Source of the DNA: WTGU01 sp965242855
GTDB lineage: Bacteria; Pseudomonadota; Alphaproteobacteria; UBA828
Assembly: GCA_965242855.1 (NCBI GenBank)
Contig: OZ251509.1
Location: forward strand, 3,038,001-3,102,000
Direction: 5' to 3'
DNA length: 64,000 nt
This document shows positions 41,640 through 50,420 of the stretch, piece by piece (the stretch's first letter is position 1; every line of letters starts with the position of its first letter). Position numbers and translations under genes: made by a program. A model generated the notes under the pieces. It was not told where the DNA came from. It did no database searches and saw only the letters and a program-made list of their open reading frames with translations.

Positions 41640-42944
41640 TCAGCCCGCCGCCGCGCGGGCGGCCGCCTTGAGCCCGCGGTTCAGGTCCGCGATCAGATCG
41701 TCCGGGTCCTCGAGCCCGATGGAGAGCCGCACCATGTCCTCGCCGATGCCCGCGGCTTCCAGCGCCGCCGCGTCCATCTGTTGATGGGTGGTGCTGGCGG
41801 GGTGGATCACCAGGCTCTTCGCGTCGCCGACATTGGCGAGATGCGAGAGGAGCTCGACCGCCTCGATGAAGGCGCGCCCCGCCGCGCGTCCGCCCTTCAC
41901 GCCGAAGCAGAAGACGGCGCCGGCGCCGTCCGGCAGCAGCGCCTTGGCCCGCGCGTGGTCGGGGTGGGAGGGGAGCGCCGGATGGCTCACCCAGGAAACG
42001 CCGTCGTGGCGATCGAGAAACGCCGCGATCCGCCGCGCGTTGGCCACGTGGCGCGCCATGCGGACGGGCAGGCTCTCGACGCCCTGGAGGATGTGGAAGG
42101 CGGTGGTCGGGCTCATGCAGGCGCCGAAGTCGCGCAAGCCCTCCGCCCGCGCGCGGGCGGCGAACGCGGCGGTCCCGAACTCCTCGGCGAAGTCGATGCC
42201 GTGATAGCCGGCGTAAGGCTCGGTGAGCGTCGGGAACTTGCCGGACGCCTCCCAGTCGAAGGCGCCGCCGTCCACCAGCACGCCGCCGATGGCGACGCCG
42301 TGCCCGCCCAGGAACTTGGTCGCCGAGTGCATCACGACGTCGGCGCCGTGCTCGAACGGCCGGCACAGGCAAGGCGTGGCGAAGGTGTTGTCGATCATCA
42401 GCGGGACCCCGGCCGCGTGGGCGATCGCGGCGACCGCCGGCAGGTCCATGACCTCAAGGCCGGGATTGCCCAGGGTTTCACCGAAGACGAGGCGGGTCTC
42501 GGGCCGGATCGCCCGGCGAAACCCCTCCGTGTCGCGCGGGTCCACGAAACTCGTCTCGATGCCGAAGCGCGGCAGGGTGTGGGCGAACAGGTTGTGGCTG
42601 CCGCCGTAGATCGCGGCCGAGGAGACGACGTGCCCGCCGGCGCCCGTCAAGGTCGCGATTCCGAGATGGAGCGCGGCCTGCCCGCTCGCCGTGCAGACGG
42701 CGCCGACGCCGCCCTCGAGCGCCGCGATCCGTTCCTCGAGGACGGCGACGGTCGGGTTCGAGATGCGCGAGTAGATGTGGCCGGCGCGTTCGAGGTTGAA
42801 CAACGAGGCGGCCTGCTCGGTGTCGTCGAACACGTAGGAGGTGGTCTGGTAGATCGGCACCGCGCGCGCGCCGGTCGCCGGGTCCGGCTTCTGGCCGGCG
42901 TGGAGGCTCAAGGTGTCGCGCCTGAAGCCAGGCGTTTCGGCCAT
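41640..42944 (-). CDS. metY: O-acetylhomoserine (thiol)-lyase / Cys-Met metabolism PLP enzyme
   Basis: This 434-residue PLP enzyme matches O-acetylhomoserine aminocarboxypropyltransferase, which makes homocysteine from O-acetylhomoserine and sulfide. Visible blocks are HAGQKPDPATGARAVPIYQT, YSRISNPTVAVLEERIAALEGG, the PLP Lys in HSATKFLGGHG, and IHPASTTHQQM. Its length fits MetY rather than the ~390-residue MetB/MetC. It lies first in a two-gene minus-strand unit. Confidence 0.92.
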   Translation of the reverse strand: MAETPGFRRDTLSLHAGQKPDPATGARAVPIYQTTSYVFDDTEQAASLFNLERAGHIYSRISNPTVAVLEERIAALEGGVGAVCTASGQAALHLGIATLTGAGGHVVSSAAIYGGSHNLFAHTLPRFGIETSFVDPRDTEGFRRAIRPETRLVFGETLGNPGLEVMDLPAVAAIAHAAGVPLMIDNTFATPCLCRPFEHGADVVMHSATKFLGGHGVAIGGVLVDGGAFDWEASGKFPTLTEPYAGYHGIDFAEEFGTAAFAARARAEGLRDFGACMSPTTAFHILQGVESLPVRMARHVANARRIAAFLDRHDGVSWVSHPALPSHPDHARAKALLPDGAGAVFCFGVKGGRAAGRAFIEAVELLSHLANVGDAKSLVIHPASTTHQQMDAAALEAAGIGEDMVRLSIGLEDPDDLIADLNRGLKAAARAAAG

Positions 42945-43115
42945 CGAGAGGCACCGTCTTCCGATTCCACGCCGCCTTTATCGCGCATCCGGCGGCCGCG
43001 TTGAAGGGCCGGAGGGCCGGTTGGGGGGCGCGGTGCGCGGGTCTCGTTCGGTTGTCCGCCACTCCCGCGCTCCCTATGCTGCCCGGTGGGCGAGCGGAAA
43101 CGCGGGGGGCGCGCC

Positions 43116-45386
43116 ATGCTGAAGATCACGGCCTATTCGGACCGGCTCAGCGTCCGGCCGGGCGAAAGCGTCCGGTTCATGGTCAACTGCGAGCATCCGA
43201 CCTATCGGGCGGACATCGTGCGCCTGATCTGCGCGGACAACACGCCGGCCGGACCGGGATACAAGGAAACGCCGGTGCGCACGCCGGTGAGCAAGCGGCA
43301 CAAGGGGCGCCGGCAGGCCATCCACGCGGGCTCCTACGCGCTCGTGGAGAGCCGGCCCCTGCTGGAGGCGTTGGGCAGCTTCACCGTCCAGGCGATGATC
43401 TGGCCGACCACGCCCGGCAAGGGCAGGCAGGGCATCGTCACCAAATGGGACGGGCGCGCCGGGCGCGGCTTCGCGCTGGCGATCGACGAGTCCGGCGCGG
43501 TCGCGCTGACCGTGGGGACGGAGGGCGGCGGGGGCGAGACGGGGTCCGTCGAGACGGTATCCGTCGGCAAGCCGCTGCTGGAGCGCCACTGGTATCTCGC
43601 CGCCGCCAGCTATGACGCGGCGACGAGGACGGTCACCGTCCACCAGGAGCCGCTTCACCGCTATGCCCGGGTGGACGACGCGGGCACCGCCCGGCGCACG
43701 CTGGCGCGCCCCGCCGCGCCCGGCAGCGGCGCGCCGCTCGTCATGGCCGGCGTCTTCGCGCGGCGGACGAAGGGCCGGGTTCTGGCCGACGGGCTCTACA
43801 ACGGGAAGATCGATTCGCCCCGTCTCGCCTCCCGCGCCCTGGACCGGCTGGAGATCGAGGGCTTGCGGAACGCGGCCGTCCCCGCGGTGCTCGCGCCGGA
43901 CGTCCTCGGCGCCTGGGATTTCTCCCGGGACATCACGTCGGTCAAGATCTCGGACCGCTCGGCGCACCGTTTCGACGGCGCGATCGTCAACCTGCCGGCC
44001 CGCGGCATGACCGGCTGGAACTTCACGGGGAAGGAAATGTGCTGGCGCCACGCCCCGGAGGAGTACGGCGCCATCCATTTCCACGACGACGACCTCTACG
44101 ACGCCGGCTGGGAGGTCGATTTCGAATGGACGGTGCCGGCGCGGACGAAGAGCGGCGTCTATGCCGCCCGGCTGCGGGCCGGAGATTCCGAGGAATACGT
44201 TCCCTTCGTCGTGCTGCCCGCGCCGGGCCGCGCGGCGCGGATCGCCTTCCTGTTGCCGACCGTCGAATACATGGCCTATGCGAACGAGCACATGGCCTTC
44301 GACGGCGCGCTCGCCGAGCTCCTCACCGGCCAGCTGCCGACGCTCACGCCCAACCAGCTCTTCCTGAACGAGCACCGGGAATACGGCGCCTCGCTCTACG
44401 ACAGCCATTCGGACGGCAGCGGCGTCTGCTACTCGTCCCGGCTGCGCCCGATCCTCAACATGCGGCCGAAGGTGGAGACGCCGTGGGCCTGCGCCGGCGA
44501 GGACGCGACCAACGCGCGCGAGTTCATCCTCGACATGTACGTGGTGGACTGGCTCGAACATTTCGGTTTCGCGCACGACGTCATCACCGACGAGGACCTC
44601 CACCGGGAGGGCGCCGACCTGCTCGCGCCCTACACCGTGCTGATCACCGGCGGTCATCCGGAGTATTACTCGAAGGCCATGCGCGACGCCGTGCACGGCT
44701 TCACCCAGCGGGGCGGGCGGTTGATGTATCTCGGGGGCAACGGCTTCTACTGGCGGGTGGCGATGCACCGGGAGCTGCCGGGGGTGATCGAGGTGCGCCG
44801 GTGCGAGGCCGCGATCCGCACCTGGGAGGCGGACCCGGGCGAGTACTACCACAGCTTCACCGGGGAGTATGGCGGGCTCTGGCGCCACCAGGGGGATACC
44901 GCGCCGCAGCGGCTCGCCGGCGTCGGTTTCGTCGCCGAGGGTTTCGACAAATCCTCCTACTACCGGCGCATGCCCGACGGCTTCGATCCGCGGGCGCGCT
45001 TCGTCTTCGAGGGCATCGGCGCGGACGAGTTGATCGGCGACTTCGGCTATCACGGCGAGGGCGCGGCCGGCAACGAGCTCGACTACGCGGACCGGCGCCT
45101 CGGCACGCCGCCCCACGCCCTGGTGCTCGCCCGCTCGGAGAACCACACCGATCTCTATCTGGTGGTCAACGAAGAGGTGCTGGTGAACCATTCGGGCCTG
45201 GGCGGCACGGAGAACGAGAAGGTCCATGCGGACATGGTCTTCTACGAGACGCCCAACGGCGGCGCCGTCTTCTCGGTGGGTTCGATCTGCTATCCCGCGA
45301 GCCTGCCGTGGAACGGCTACGACAACAACGTCGCCCGGCTGACGACCAACGTGCTGCGCCGCTTCGCCGACCCGACGCCGTTCTGA
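43116..45386 (+). CDS. N,N-dimethylformamidase large subunit-like protein
   Basis: This 756-residue protein matches the large subunit of dimethylformamidase, which hydrolyses DMF to dimethylamine and formate using a mononuclear iron held by two Tyr and a Glu. Features: a beta N-terminus (ITAYSDRLSVRPGESVRFMV), a lectin-like segment (SFTVQAMIWPTTPGKGRQGI, then ERHWYLAAASYD and GLYNGKIDSPRLASRAL), and the catalytic half with PTVEYMAYANEHMAF, YSSRLRPILNMRP and LITGGHPEYYS. The ~130-residue small subunit known from DMF degraders is not adjacent. The start is the ATG before LKITAYSD. The true amide substrate may differ from DMF. Confidence 0.82.
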   Translation: MLKITAYSDRLSVRPGESVRFMVNCEHPTYRADIVRLICADNTPAGPGYKETPVRTPVSKRHKGRRQAIHAGSYALVESRPLLEALGSFTVQAMIWPTTPGKGRQGIVTKWDGRAGRGFALAIDESGAVALTVGTEGGGGETGSVETVSVGKPLLERHWYLAAASYDAATRTVTVHQEPLHRYARVDDAGTARRTLARPAAPGSGAPLVMAGVFARRTKGRVLADGLYNGKIDSPRLASRALDRLEIEGLRNAAVPAVLAPDVLGAWDFSRDITSVKISDRSAHRFDGAIVNLPARGMTGWNFTGKEMCWRHAPEEYGAIHFHDDDLYDAGWEVDFEWTVPARTKSGVYAARLRAGDSEEYVPFVVLPAPGRAARIAFLLPTVEYMAYANEHMAFDGALAELLTGQLPTLTPNQLFLNEHREYGASLYDSHSDGSGVCYSSRLRPILNMRPKVETPWACAGEDATNAREFILDMYVVDWLEHFGFAHDVITDEDLHREGADLLAPYTVLITGGHPEYYSKAMRDAVHGFTQRGGRLMYLGGNGFYWRVAMHRELPGVIEVRRCEAAIRTWEADPGEYYHSFTGEYGGLWRHQGDTAPQRLAGVGFVAEGFDKSSYYRRMPDGFDPRARFVFEGIGADELIGDFGYHGEGAAGNELDYADRRLGTPPHALVLARSENHTDLYLVVNEEVLVNHSGLGGTENEKVHADMVFYETPNGGAVFSVGSICYPASLPWNGYDNNVARLTTNVLRRFADPTPF

Positions 45387-45499
45387 CTCCGCCGTCCGGA
45401 GCGGGTCCGACATGTCGATCCTGATCAGGCGCGTCGTCCCTCGGAACTACAAGAGTATAGCCCACCATTGACGGCCAAAATCTCCACGGAGTCACGGAA

Positions 45500-46630
45500 A
45501 TGAGTTTTGAATCTATTGATGCGCTCCAGCGGTCTTTAGCGGATACTGTTTTCGGTTATGCGTCCGACCGTAAGAAGGCAGCAGGGCGTGCTTTAGGTAC
45601 GCTAGTCGAGTTAGTCACTTACTACACACTCCGATCGTGGAATCTCTCAGATCACATTGTCATTGAACGTAGAGTTACAGAGTTTGCAAACCCCGACATT
45701 ATGCACAATGTGGAGTTTTCTCTGCACTATGTTAAGAACCGTTACGAAGTAAAGATAATTCCACTTTCCTTACCGCTAACCGCGACGAAAATCAAGAATC
45801 AATTGCTCTCTTTGCGAAATGAACAGGTTAAGTCAACTCAAATTCTTTCAAAGGATTATGTCAAACGCAATTCCACGGTACTTGTAGAGCGGAAGAGGGA
45901 ACCAGTGGTGGCTAACATTGATTCGCTGCGCAGAACCGAGTGTAATCTGGTCGTATGCGGACTCTCTTCGGATCCCTTCGCAATATTTGAATGTAAACGT
46001 GTGGGTGTAGAGGAGGGTATGAGAAAAGGACCCCAGACAATTGAAAAGGCGAAGCAGGGAGCCTATGTCGCCCGATCAATTTCCTCGCTGCAAAAGGTTC
46101 GGTTGCGTAACGGTCAATTTCAGGGAATAATCGAAAAATCGGACGGAAGCTTCAAAACTGGACCGTATCAAGAAGTACTGAGAGAGCTGATTGATATACC
46201 GTCTCTTCTCGATTTTCCAGGATTTGTGCTTACTGTCGGCGTGGTCAGCAATCATGGAAATTGGTTTACATCGGATAATCACAACAAAGAGCTTCGAGTC
46301 TTAGCTCAATCATATGATTGGCTTTTGTTTCTTACCGATCATGGGTTGTCTGAGTTTATCAATAAGCTTATTTTGCACCCATTACGCGGTTTAGAGATAG
46401 TTAGAGATTCGTTCCTGAAGAGTTATTCCGGAAAGCGTGGTATGAATCGTTTCACCAAAGTGCGTATTGATGCCGAAGCCGATGAGGCGCTACAGCGATA
46501 CTTTGCGGAGAACAAGGCAAAGATAGAATCCTGGTATAACATAATCTCTCCAGGAGGAGGAACGCTAAACGTTCTGAGAAAGGATTTGGAAATGCTTGCT
46601 GGCAAGAGACCAGGGGTAAAACACAAATGA
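45500..46630 (+). CDS. ApaLI-like type II restriction endonuclease
   Basis: This 376-residue protein resembles the ApaLI restriction endonuclease family (recognition GTGCAC in the named member). The nuclease core is visible in FAIFECKRVGVEEGMRKGPQ followed by TIEKAKQGAYVARSISSL; the FECK block is a PD-(D/E)XK-type ExK motif. The gene is much richer in A+T than the flanking DNA, pointing to transfer. ATG at 45500 has GGAG upstream. Its stop overlaps the start of a methyltransferase gene as ATGA, forming a compact restriction-modification pair. The recognition site is inferred from the family only. Confidence 0.82.
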   Translation: MSFESIDALQRSLADTVFGYASDRKKAAGRALGTLVELVTYYTLRSWNLSDHIVIERRVTEFANPDIMHNVEFSLHYVKNRYEVKIIPLSLPLTATKIKNQLLSLRNEQVKSTQILSKDYVKRNSTVLVERKREPVVANIDSLRRTECNLVVCGLSSDPFAIFECKRVGVEEGMRKGPQTIEKAKQGAYVARSISSLQKVRLRNGQFQGIIEKSDGSFKTGPYQEVLRELIDIPSLLDFPGFVLTVGVVSNHGNWFTSDNHNKELRVLAQSYDWLLFLTDHGLSEFINKLILHPLRGLEIVRDSFLKSYSGKRGMNRFTKVRIDAEADEALQRYFAENKAKIESWYNIISPGGGTLNVLRKDLEMLAGKRPGVKHK

Positions 46631-47205
46631 CCGCCGGGCGAAACAATTCTAACTCTCTTAGCCAACACTGGTGCACACCGCCAAAATATGTTGACGCAAT
46701 TCACGAATTCTTGAAAGAGGTAGAACTTGATCCCTGTTCCAATCATCACTCTATCGTACAGGCGAAAACTAAGTATTCCTTACCTGAAACTGATGGACTG
46801 ACATCATCGTGGAATTACCGAACAATCTTCGTCAATCCTCCATATGGTCGCGATAAAAAGCGAGATACTTCTATTCGAGATTGGCTTCGGAAATGTGCCG
46901 AGTCCCATGCCATATATGGCGCCGAAGTACTGGCGCTGGTTCCCGTCGCTACCAACACTCGGCATTGGAAAGAGTTCGTGTTTGGTATGGCGGCGGCTGT
47001 TGCATTCCTCTATGATACTCGTCTAAAGTTTCTTGAGAATGGAAAGGATAGAGGCAAGGGTGCCCCGATGTCCTGCGCCATGATTTATTGGGGTACTCAG
47101 TATGAGAGATTTGAAAATATTTTTCTTCGATTTGGAGCGGTTGTAGATCTGCGTCATTTGTACGAGAAGCCTATTGGAGTGCAGGAACACATGTCTTTCT
47201 TATGA
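46627..47205 (+). CDS. Phage-type DNA N6-adenine methyltransferase
   Basis: This 192-residue protein has the HWCTPPKYVDAI and ELDPCS N-terminus and the IFVNPPYGRDKK motif (NPPY, the N6-adenine catalytic motif IV) of the Dam-like phage methyltransferase family, which is short and lacks a separate target-recognition domain. Encoded in overlap with the restriction gene, it is presumably the protective modification enzyme. It is unusual that the partner of an ApaLI-like nuclease is this phage-type enzyme. No controller protein gene is present. A+T content is high, like the nuclease gene. Confidence 0.82.
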   Translation: MTAGRNNSNSLSQHWCTPPKYVDAIHEFLKEVELDPCSNHHSIVQAKTKYSLPETDGLTSSWNYRTIFVNPPYGRDKKRDTSIRDWLRKCAESHAIYGAEVLALVPVATNTRHWKEFVFGMAAAVAFLYDTRLKFLENGKDRGKGAPMSCAMIYWGTQYERFENIFLRFGAVVDLRHLYEKPIGVQEHMSFL

Positions 47206-47318
47206 ACGAAGAGAACAGATGGTGTGGGAAGCGAAAGCGGGATCAACCTAGACATATAATCCCTTTTCGATAAGCTGTGGCGCGACCTCGAAGCGTTGTT
47301 TCGACAGGGAGACGTTCC

Positions 47319-47885
47319 ATGCCCGGCTACGTGATCGCCGACGTGACGGTGACCGATGCGGAGGCCTACGCCGACTATCGGGCGCTGACTCCGGCCACGA
47401 TCGACGCCTTCGACGGGCGCTTTCTGGTGCGGGGCGGCGCCTGCGAAGCGCTCGAGGGCGCGTGGGCGCCGGGCCGGCTGGTCCTGATCGCGTTCGACGG
47501 CGCGGCCCGCGCCGCCGCATGGTACGACTCGCCCGATTACACGAAGGCGCGGGCGATCCGGCAGCGCGCCTCGACCGGAAGCCTGGTCCTCGTCGGCGGC
47601 GCGGCGCGCGGGGCCGGCGGCGCTTATCTGATCGCCCGCTTCGGCGCCGCCGACGGTGCGGACGCGGAGCCGCCGGGCGTCGCCGGCCATGGCGGGCGTG
47701 CCCTGGTCTGGGAAGGCGTGCCCGAGGTCAGGGAAGGCGCGTGGCCGGGCGAGCGGGTCGCGATTCTGGAATTCGCCGACCCGGCGGCGGCCAGAACCTG
47801 GTACGGATCGGAAGCGTACCGGCCCGTGCGGGAACGGCGGGCCGCTTCGGCGCGGGTGGAGGCGATCCTGGCTCAGGGAGTCTGA
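47319..47885 (+). CDS. Tandem DUF1330 protein
   Basis: This 188-residue protein consists of two copies of the ~95-residue DUF1330 ferredoxin-like fold. The first reads MPGYVIADVTVTDAEAYADY ... LVLIAFDGAARAAAWYDSPDY, the second GAYLIARFGAADGADAE ... VAILEFADPAAARTWYGSEAY. DUF1330 proteins are normally single-domain; the function is unknown, though the fold suggests small-molecule binding. The 3' end overlaps the convergent CoA-transferase gene by 13 bases. Confidence 0.85.
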   Translation: MPGYVIADVTVTDAEAYADYRALTPATIDAFDGRFLVRGGACEALEGAWAPGRLVLIAFDGAARAAAWYDSPDYTKARAIRQRASTGSLVLVGGAARGAGGAYLIARFGAADGADAEPPGVAGHGGRALVWEGVPEVREGAWPGERVAILEFADPAAARTWYGSEAYRPVRERRAASARVEAILAQGV

Positions 47886-49108
47886 GCCTCCTCCGACGCC
47901 CCGGCGACGATGCCGCGGTCGTGCAGCCGACCGATGGCGCCGTCGCCCAGGCCCAGCAATTCGGCGAGGATCTCGTCCGTGTGCTGGCCGAGCCTTGGCC
48001 CCGGCGCGACCGTGCCGCGGGGCGCGGCGCCGAAATCGAGGGGCGAACCCGGCGTGAGCAGCGGCCCGATCCCCGGCTGGTCGATCCTCTGGAAGAGAGG
48101 ATTGGCCGTCGAGCAGAACGGGTCCTCCGCCAGCATCTGGCCATAGGTGCGGAACGGGCCCCAGAGAATGCCGGCCGCGCTCAGGCTCTCGCCCGCCTCT
48201 TCGAGGGTGCGCGCCGCGAACCAGGGCGCGAGCAGGGCGCGCAGCGCGTCGCGTACCTTCCAGCGGTCCGCCTCGTCCGCGAGGTCGACTCCCCGCGCCT
48301 CCTCGAGCGCGGCGAACGCCTCGGCCAGCCCGGTGGCCCGGCCGAGCGCCCGGACATGGCGGGGAGTCACGACCACCAGCATGAGCCGCCTGCCGTCGCG
48401 CGTCGGGAAGTCACCGCCGAAGGTGCCGTACATGTCGTTGCCGATGCGTGGACGCTCGGCGCCGTTGATCTCGGCGTCGCCGATGCAGCCGAGCGAGCCG
48501 GTGATGTGGTAGGCCACGTCGGCCAAGCTGAGCCGCACCTGCTGCCCCTCGCCGGTGCGCGCGCGGTGGCGCTCGGCCGCCAGCAGGCCGACGGCGGCGG
48601 TCAGGCCGCAGGTCAGGTCCCAGCCCGGCAGGACGTTGTTGACGGGTTCGGCGAGAGAGGCCGGCCCGGTCACGAAGGGCCAGCCCATGCGCGCGTTCAC
48701 GGTGTAATCGACCGCCACCGTGCCGTCCGGGTTGCCGACGATGCGCAGCATGATGAGGTCGGCGCGCCGGGCGCGCAGGGCCTCGTAGGAGAGCCAGTCC
48801 CCGACCTGGAGGTTGGTGAGGAAGATCCCGGCCTCGGGCCCCGGCGCGGCGATGAGCGCCGCGACCAGCTCCCGCCCCTCCGCCTCGCGCAGGTTGACGG
48901 CGAACGAGCGCTTGCCCTTGTTCATCCCGGCCCAGTAGAGGCTGGCGTTCGCGCCGGCGACCGGCCAGCGCCGATGATCGAGGCCGCCCTCGAGCGGGTC
49001 GAAGCGGATCACGTCCGCCCCCATCTGGGCGAGCGTCATGCCGCAGAGCGGCGCGGCGACGAAGGCCGAGCCCTCGACCACGCGCAGGCCCTCCAGGATC
49101 GCGTTCAT
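47873..49108 (-). CDS. CoA-transferase family III protein, 2-methylfumaryl-CoA isomerase (Mct)-like
   Basis: This 411-residue CaiB/BaiF-family protein resembles mesaconyl-CoA C1:C4 CoA transferase (Mct) of the 3-hydroxypropionate bicycle: LEGLRVVEGSAFVAAPLCGM, ADVIRFDPLEGGLDHRRWP, YWAGMNKGKRSFAVNLREAEG, DYTVNARMGWPFVTG and NNVLPGWDLTCGLTAAVGLL with the likely catalytic Asp. Proteobacterial relatives may use other mesaconyl-type or dicarboxylic esters. It stands alone, upstream of a 315-base gap. Confidence 0.75.
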   Translation of the reverse strand: MNAILEGLRVVEGSAFVAAPLCGMTLAQMGADVIRFDPLEGGLDHRRWPVAGANASLYWAGMNKGKRSFAVNLREAEGRELVAALIAAPGPEAGIFLTNLQVGDWLSYEALRARRADLIMLRIVGNPDGTVAVDYTVNARMGWPFVTGPASLAEPVNNVLPGWDLTCGLTAAVGLLAAERHRARTGEGQQVRLSLADVAYHITGSLGCIGDAEINGAERPRIGNDMYGTFGGDFPTRDGRRLMLVVVTPRHVRALGRATGLAEAFAALEEARGVDLADEADRWKVRDALRALLAPWFAARTLEEAGESLSAAGILWGPFRTYGQMLAEDPFCSTANPLFQRIDQPGIGPLLTPGSPLDFGAAPRGTVAPGPRLGQHTDEILAELLGLGDGAIGRLHDRGIVAGASEEAQTP

Positions 49109-49423
49109 GGCGGCTCCCGTTCCAGGCTGCGCACGCTACCCGATACCGGGGCGCTTGTCGCCGCCCGCCACGCTGCGGTCGTCTCATACCGGCTTCGTGG
49201 TCGCGCTTTCCGTGGCCCCTGTCGGGGGCACGGTCTCCGCCGGGGACATGCCGGGGGCGCGGTCGTCTGCGAAGACTTCGCCAGCCGTTGGTTCCGCCGC
49301 CGCGGAACCGTGCCGTATCCACGGCGCAACCCGCACACGCCCCGTTCCTCGTCCCGCCCTCATCGCAGGGCGAGCCTCATGGACAGGCGGAAGCCGAAAT
49401 GCGCGTGCCTTGGCGGGCGCGGG
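49109..49423. other. Intergenic region between the CoA-transferase gene and xerD, no gene
   Basis: These 315 bases contain no open frame with a recognisable product. They hold copy B of the dispersed repeat (49190-49291) and presumably the promoter of the minus-strand CoA-transferase gene. Confidence 0.55.
49190..49291. repeat. Dispersed extragenic repeat, copy B
   Basis: It aligns with 2050-2134 (copy A). The two share GTCTGCGAAGACTT, TCCGTGGCC and other blocks; copy B has ~17 extra bases before GTCTGCG. Both copies lie upstream of a minus-strand gene (82 bases from the CoA-transferase start here, 155 from ffh for copy A). Confidence 0.5.
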
Positions 49424-50407
49424 CTATTCCGTCCGCCGGCTACCGCCTCCGGCCAGCGGGTGCCCCGCCTGGACCAGGCGCTTCAGCCGCTCGTCGAGGA
49501 CATGGGTGTAGATCTCGGTCGTCGCGATGTCGGCGTGCCCGAGCATTTTCTGGACCGCCCTCAGGTCCGCCCCGTGCGCCAGCAGATGGCTGGCGAAGGC
49601 ATGGCGGAACGCATGGGGCGAGACGCGCGCAGGCTCGATTCCCGCCGTGCGCGCCAGCCCTTTGAGCAGCTGCGCGAGGCGGTGCCGGGTGATGTGCCCG
49701 CTCGTGCCGCGGGAAGGGAACAGCCAGCGGGAGGGAGCGCCCGCCAGATGGTCCTCGCGCACGGCGATATAGGCCTGGAGCGCCTGGCGGGCCGGGGCAC
49801 CGAGCGGAACCAGGCGCTCCTTGTCGCCCTTCCCGCGCACCAGCAGGCTGTTCGTTTCGGCTGTTATCGCCTGGAGCGGCAGGCCCACCAGTTCGGAAAC
49901 GCGCAGGCCGCTGCCGTAGAGCAGCTCGACCATCGCCCGGAGGCGGAGGCCGTCGGCCCTGCGCCGGGAGGCGCCGGCGGGCGGGCCGTCCCCGGCCGCC
50001 GGGCCGTCCTCGGCCGCCGCGAGCAGTCTTTCGACCTCGTCCTCGGTGAGGACGCCGGGCAGGGCGCGCGGGAGGGCCGGCGTGTCGACGGTGGTCGTGG
50101 GATCGTCGTCGCGCCGGCCCTCCGAGAGCAGGAAGCCGTAGAACTGGCGCAGGCACGAAAGCCGGCGCGCCGCGGTGCGGGCGGACACGCCCGCCTCGTG
50201 CTGCGCCGCCATGAACCCCCGCAGGTCGGCGGTTTCCGCCGCCTCCAGCCCGACGCGGCGCGGCGCCAGATGAGCGGCGAAGCGGGCCAGATCGCGCCGG
50301 TAGGCGTCGATGCTGTTGCGCGCGAGGCCGCGTTCGGCCGCCAGCATTTCGAGAAACGCTTCGATCGCGGCGCCGTCGCGCCGGGCGGTTTCCGGTTCGG
50401 CCGCCAC
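49424..50407 (-). CDS. xerD: Tyrosine recombinase XerD
   Basis: This 327-residue protein is a XerC/D-type site-specific recombinase that resolves chromosome dimers at dif. The catalytic set is visible: R169 (YGSGLRVSEL), the Lys in VRGKGDKERLVP, H265 and R268 (SPHAFRHAF), H291 (LGHADIATTEIY) and Y300. The N-terminal SAM-like domain (AIEAFLEMLAAERGLARNS) is intact. Its place next to aroK/aroB and a conserved secreted protein is typical of housekeeping XerD in alphaproteobacteria, not of an integrase of a mobile element. Confidence 0.93.
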   Translation of the reverse strand: MAAEPETARRDGAAIEAFLEMLAAERGLARNSIDAYRRDLARFAAHLAPRRVGLEAAETADLRGFMAAQHEAGVSARTAARRLSCLRQFYGFLLSEGRRDDDPTTTVDTPALPRALPGVLTEDEVERLLAAAEDGPAAGDGPPAGASRRRADGLRLRAMVELLYGSGLRVSELVGLPLQAITAETNSLLVRGKGDKERLVPLGAPARQALQAYIAVREDHLAGAPSRWLFPSRGTSGHITRHRLAQLLKGLARTAGIEPARVSPHAFRHAFASHLLAHGADLRAVQKMLGHADIATTEIYTHVLDERLKRLVQAGHPLAGGGSRRTE

Positions 50408-50420
50408 GGCGGGGCGCGGC

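Noticed and set aside
43116..45386. Glycoside hydrolase or lectin
   Set aside because: The lectin-like segment is part of the dimethylformamidase large-subunit layout, and the C-terminal half matches that family.
45387..47318. Flanking direct repeats or insertion-sequence ends around the restriction-modification block
   Set aside because: No matching repeats were found by eye in the two ~110-base flanks, and there is no transposase or integrase gene.
49424..50407. Integrase of a mobile element
   Set aside because: The tyrosine recombinase has housekeeping XerD features and a conserved chromosomal location; no attachment-site duplication or element genes were seen.
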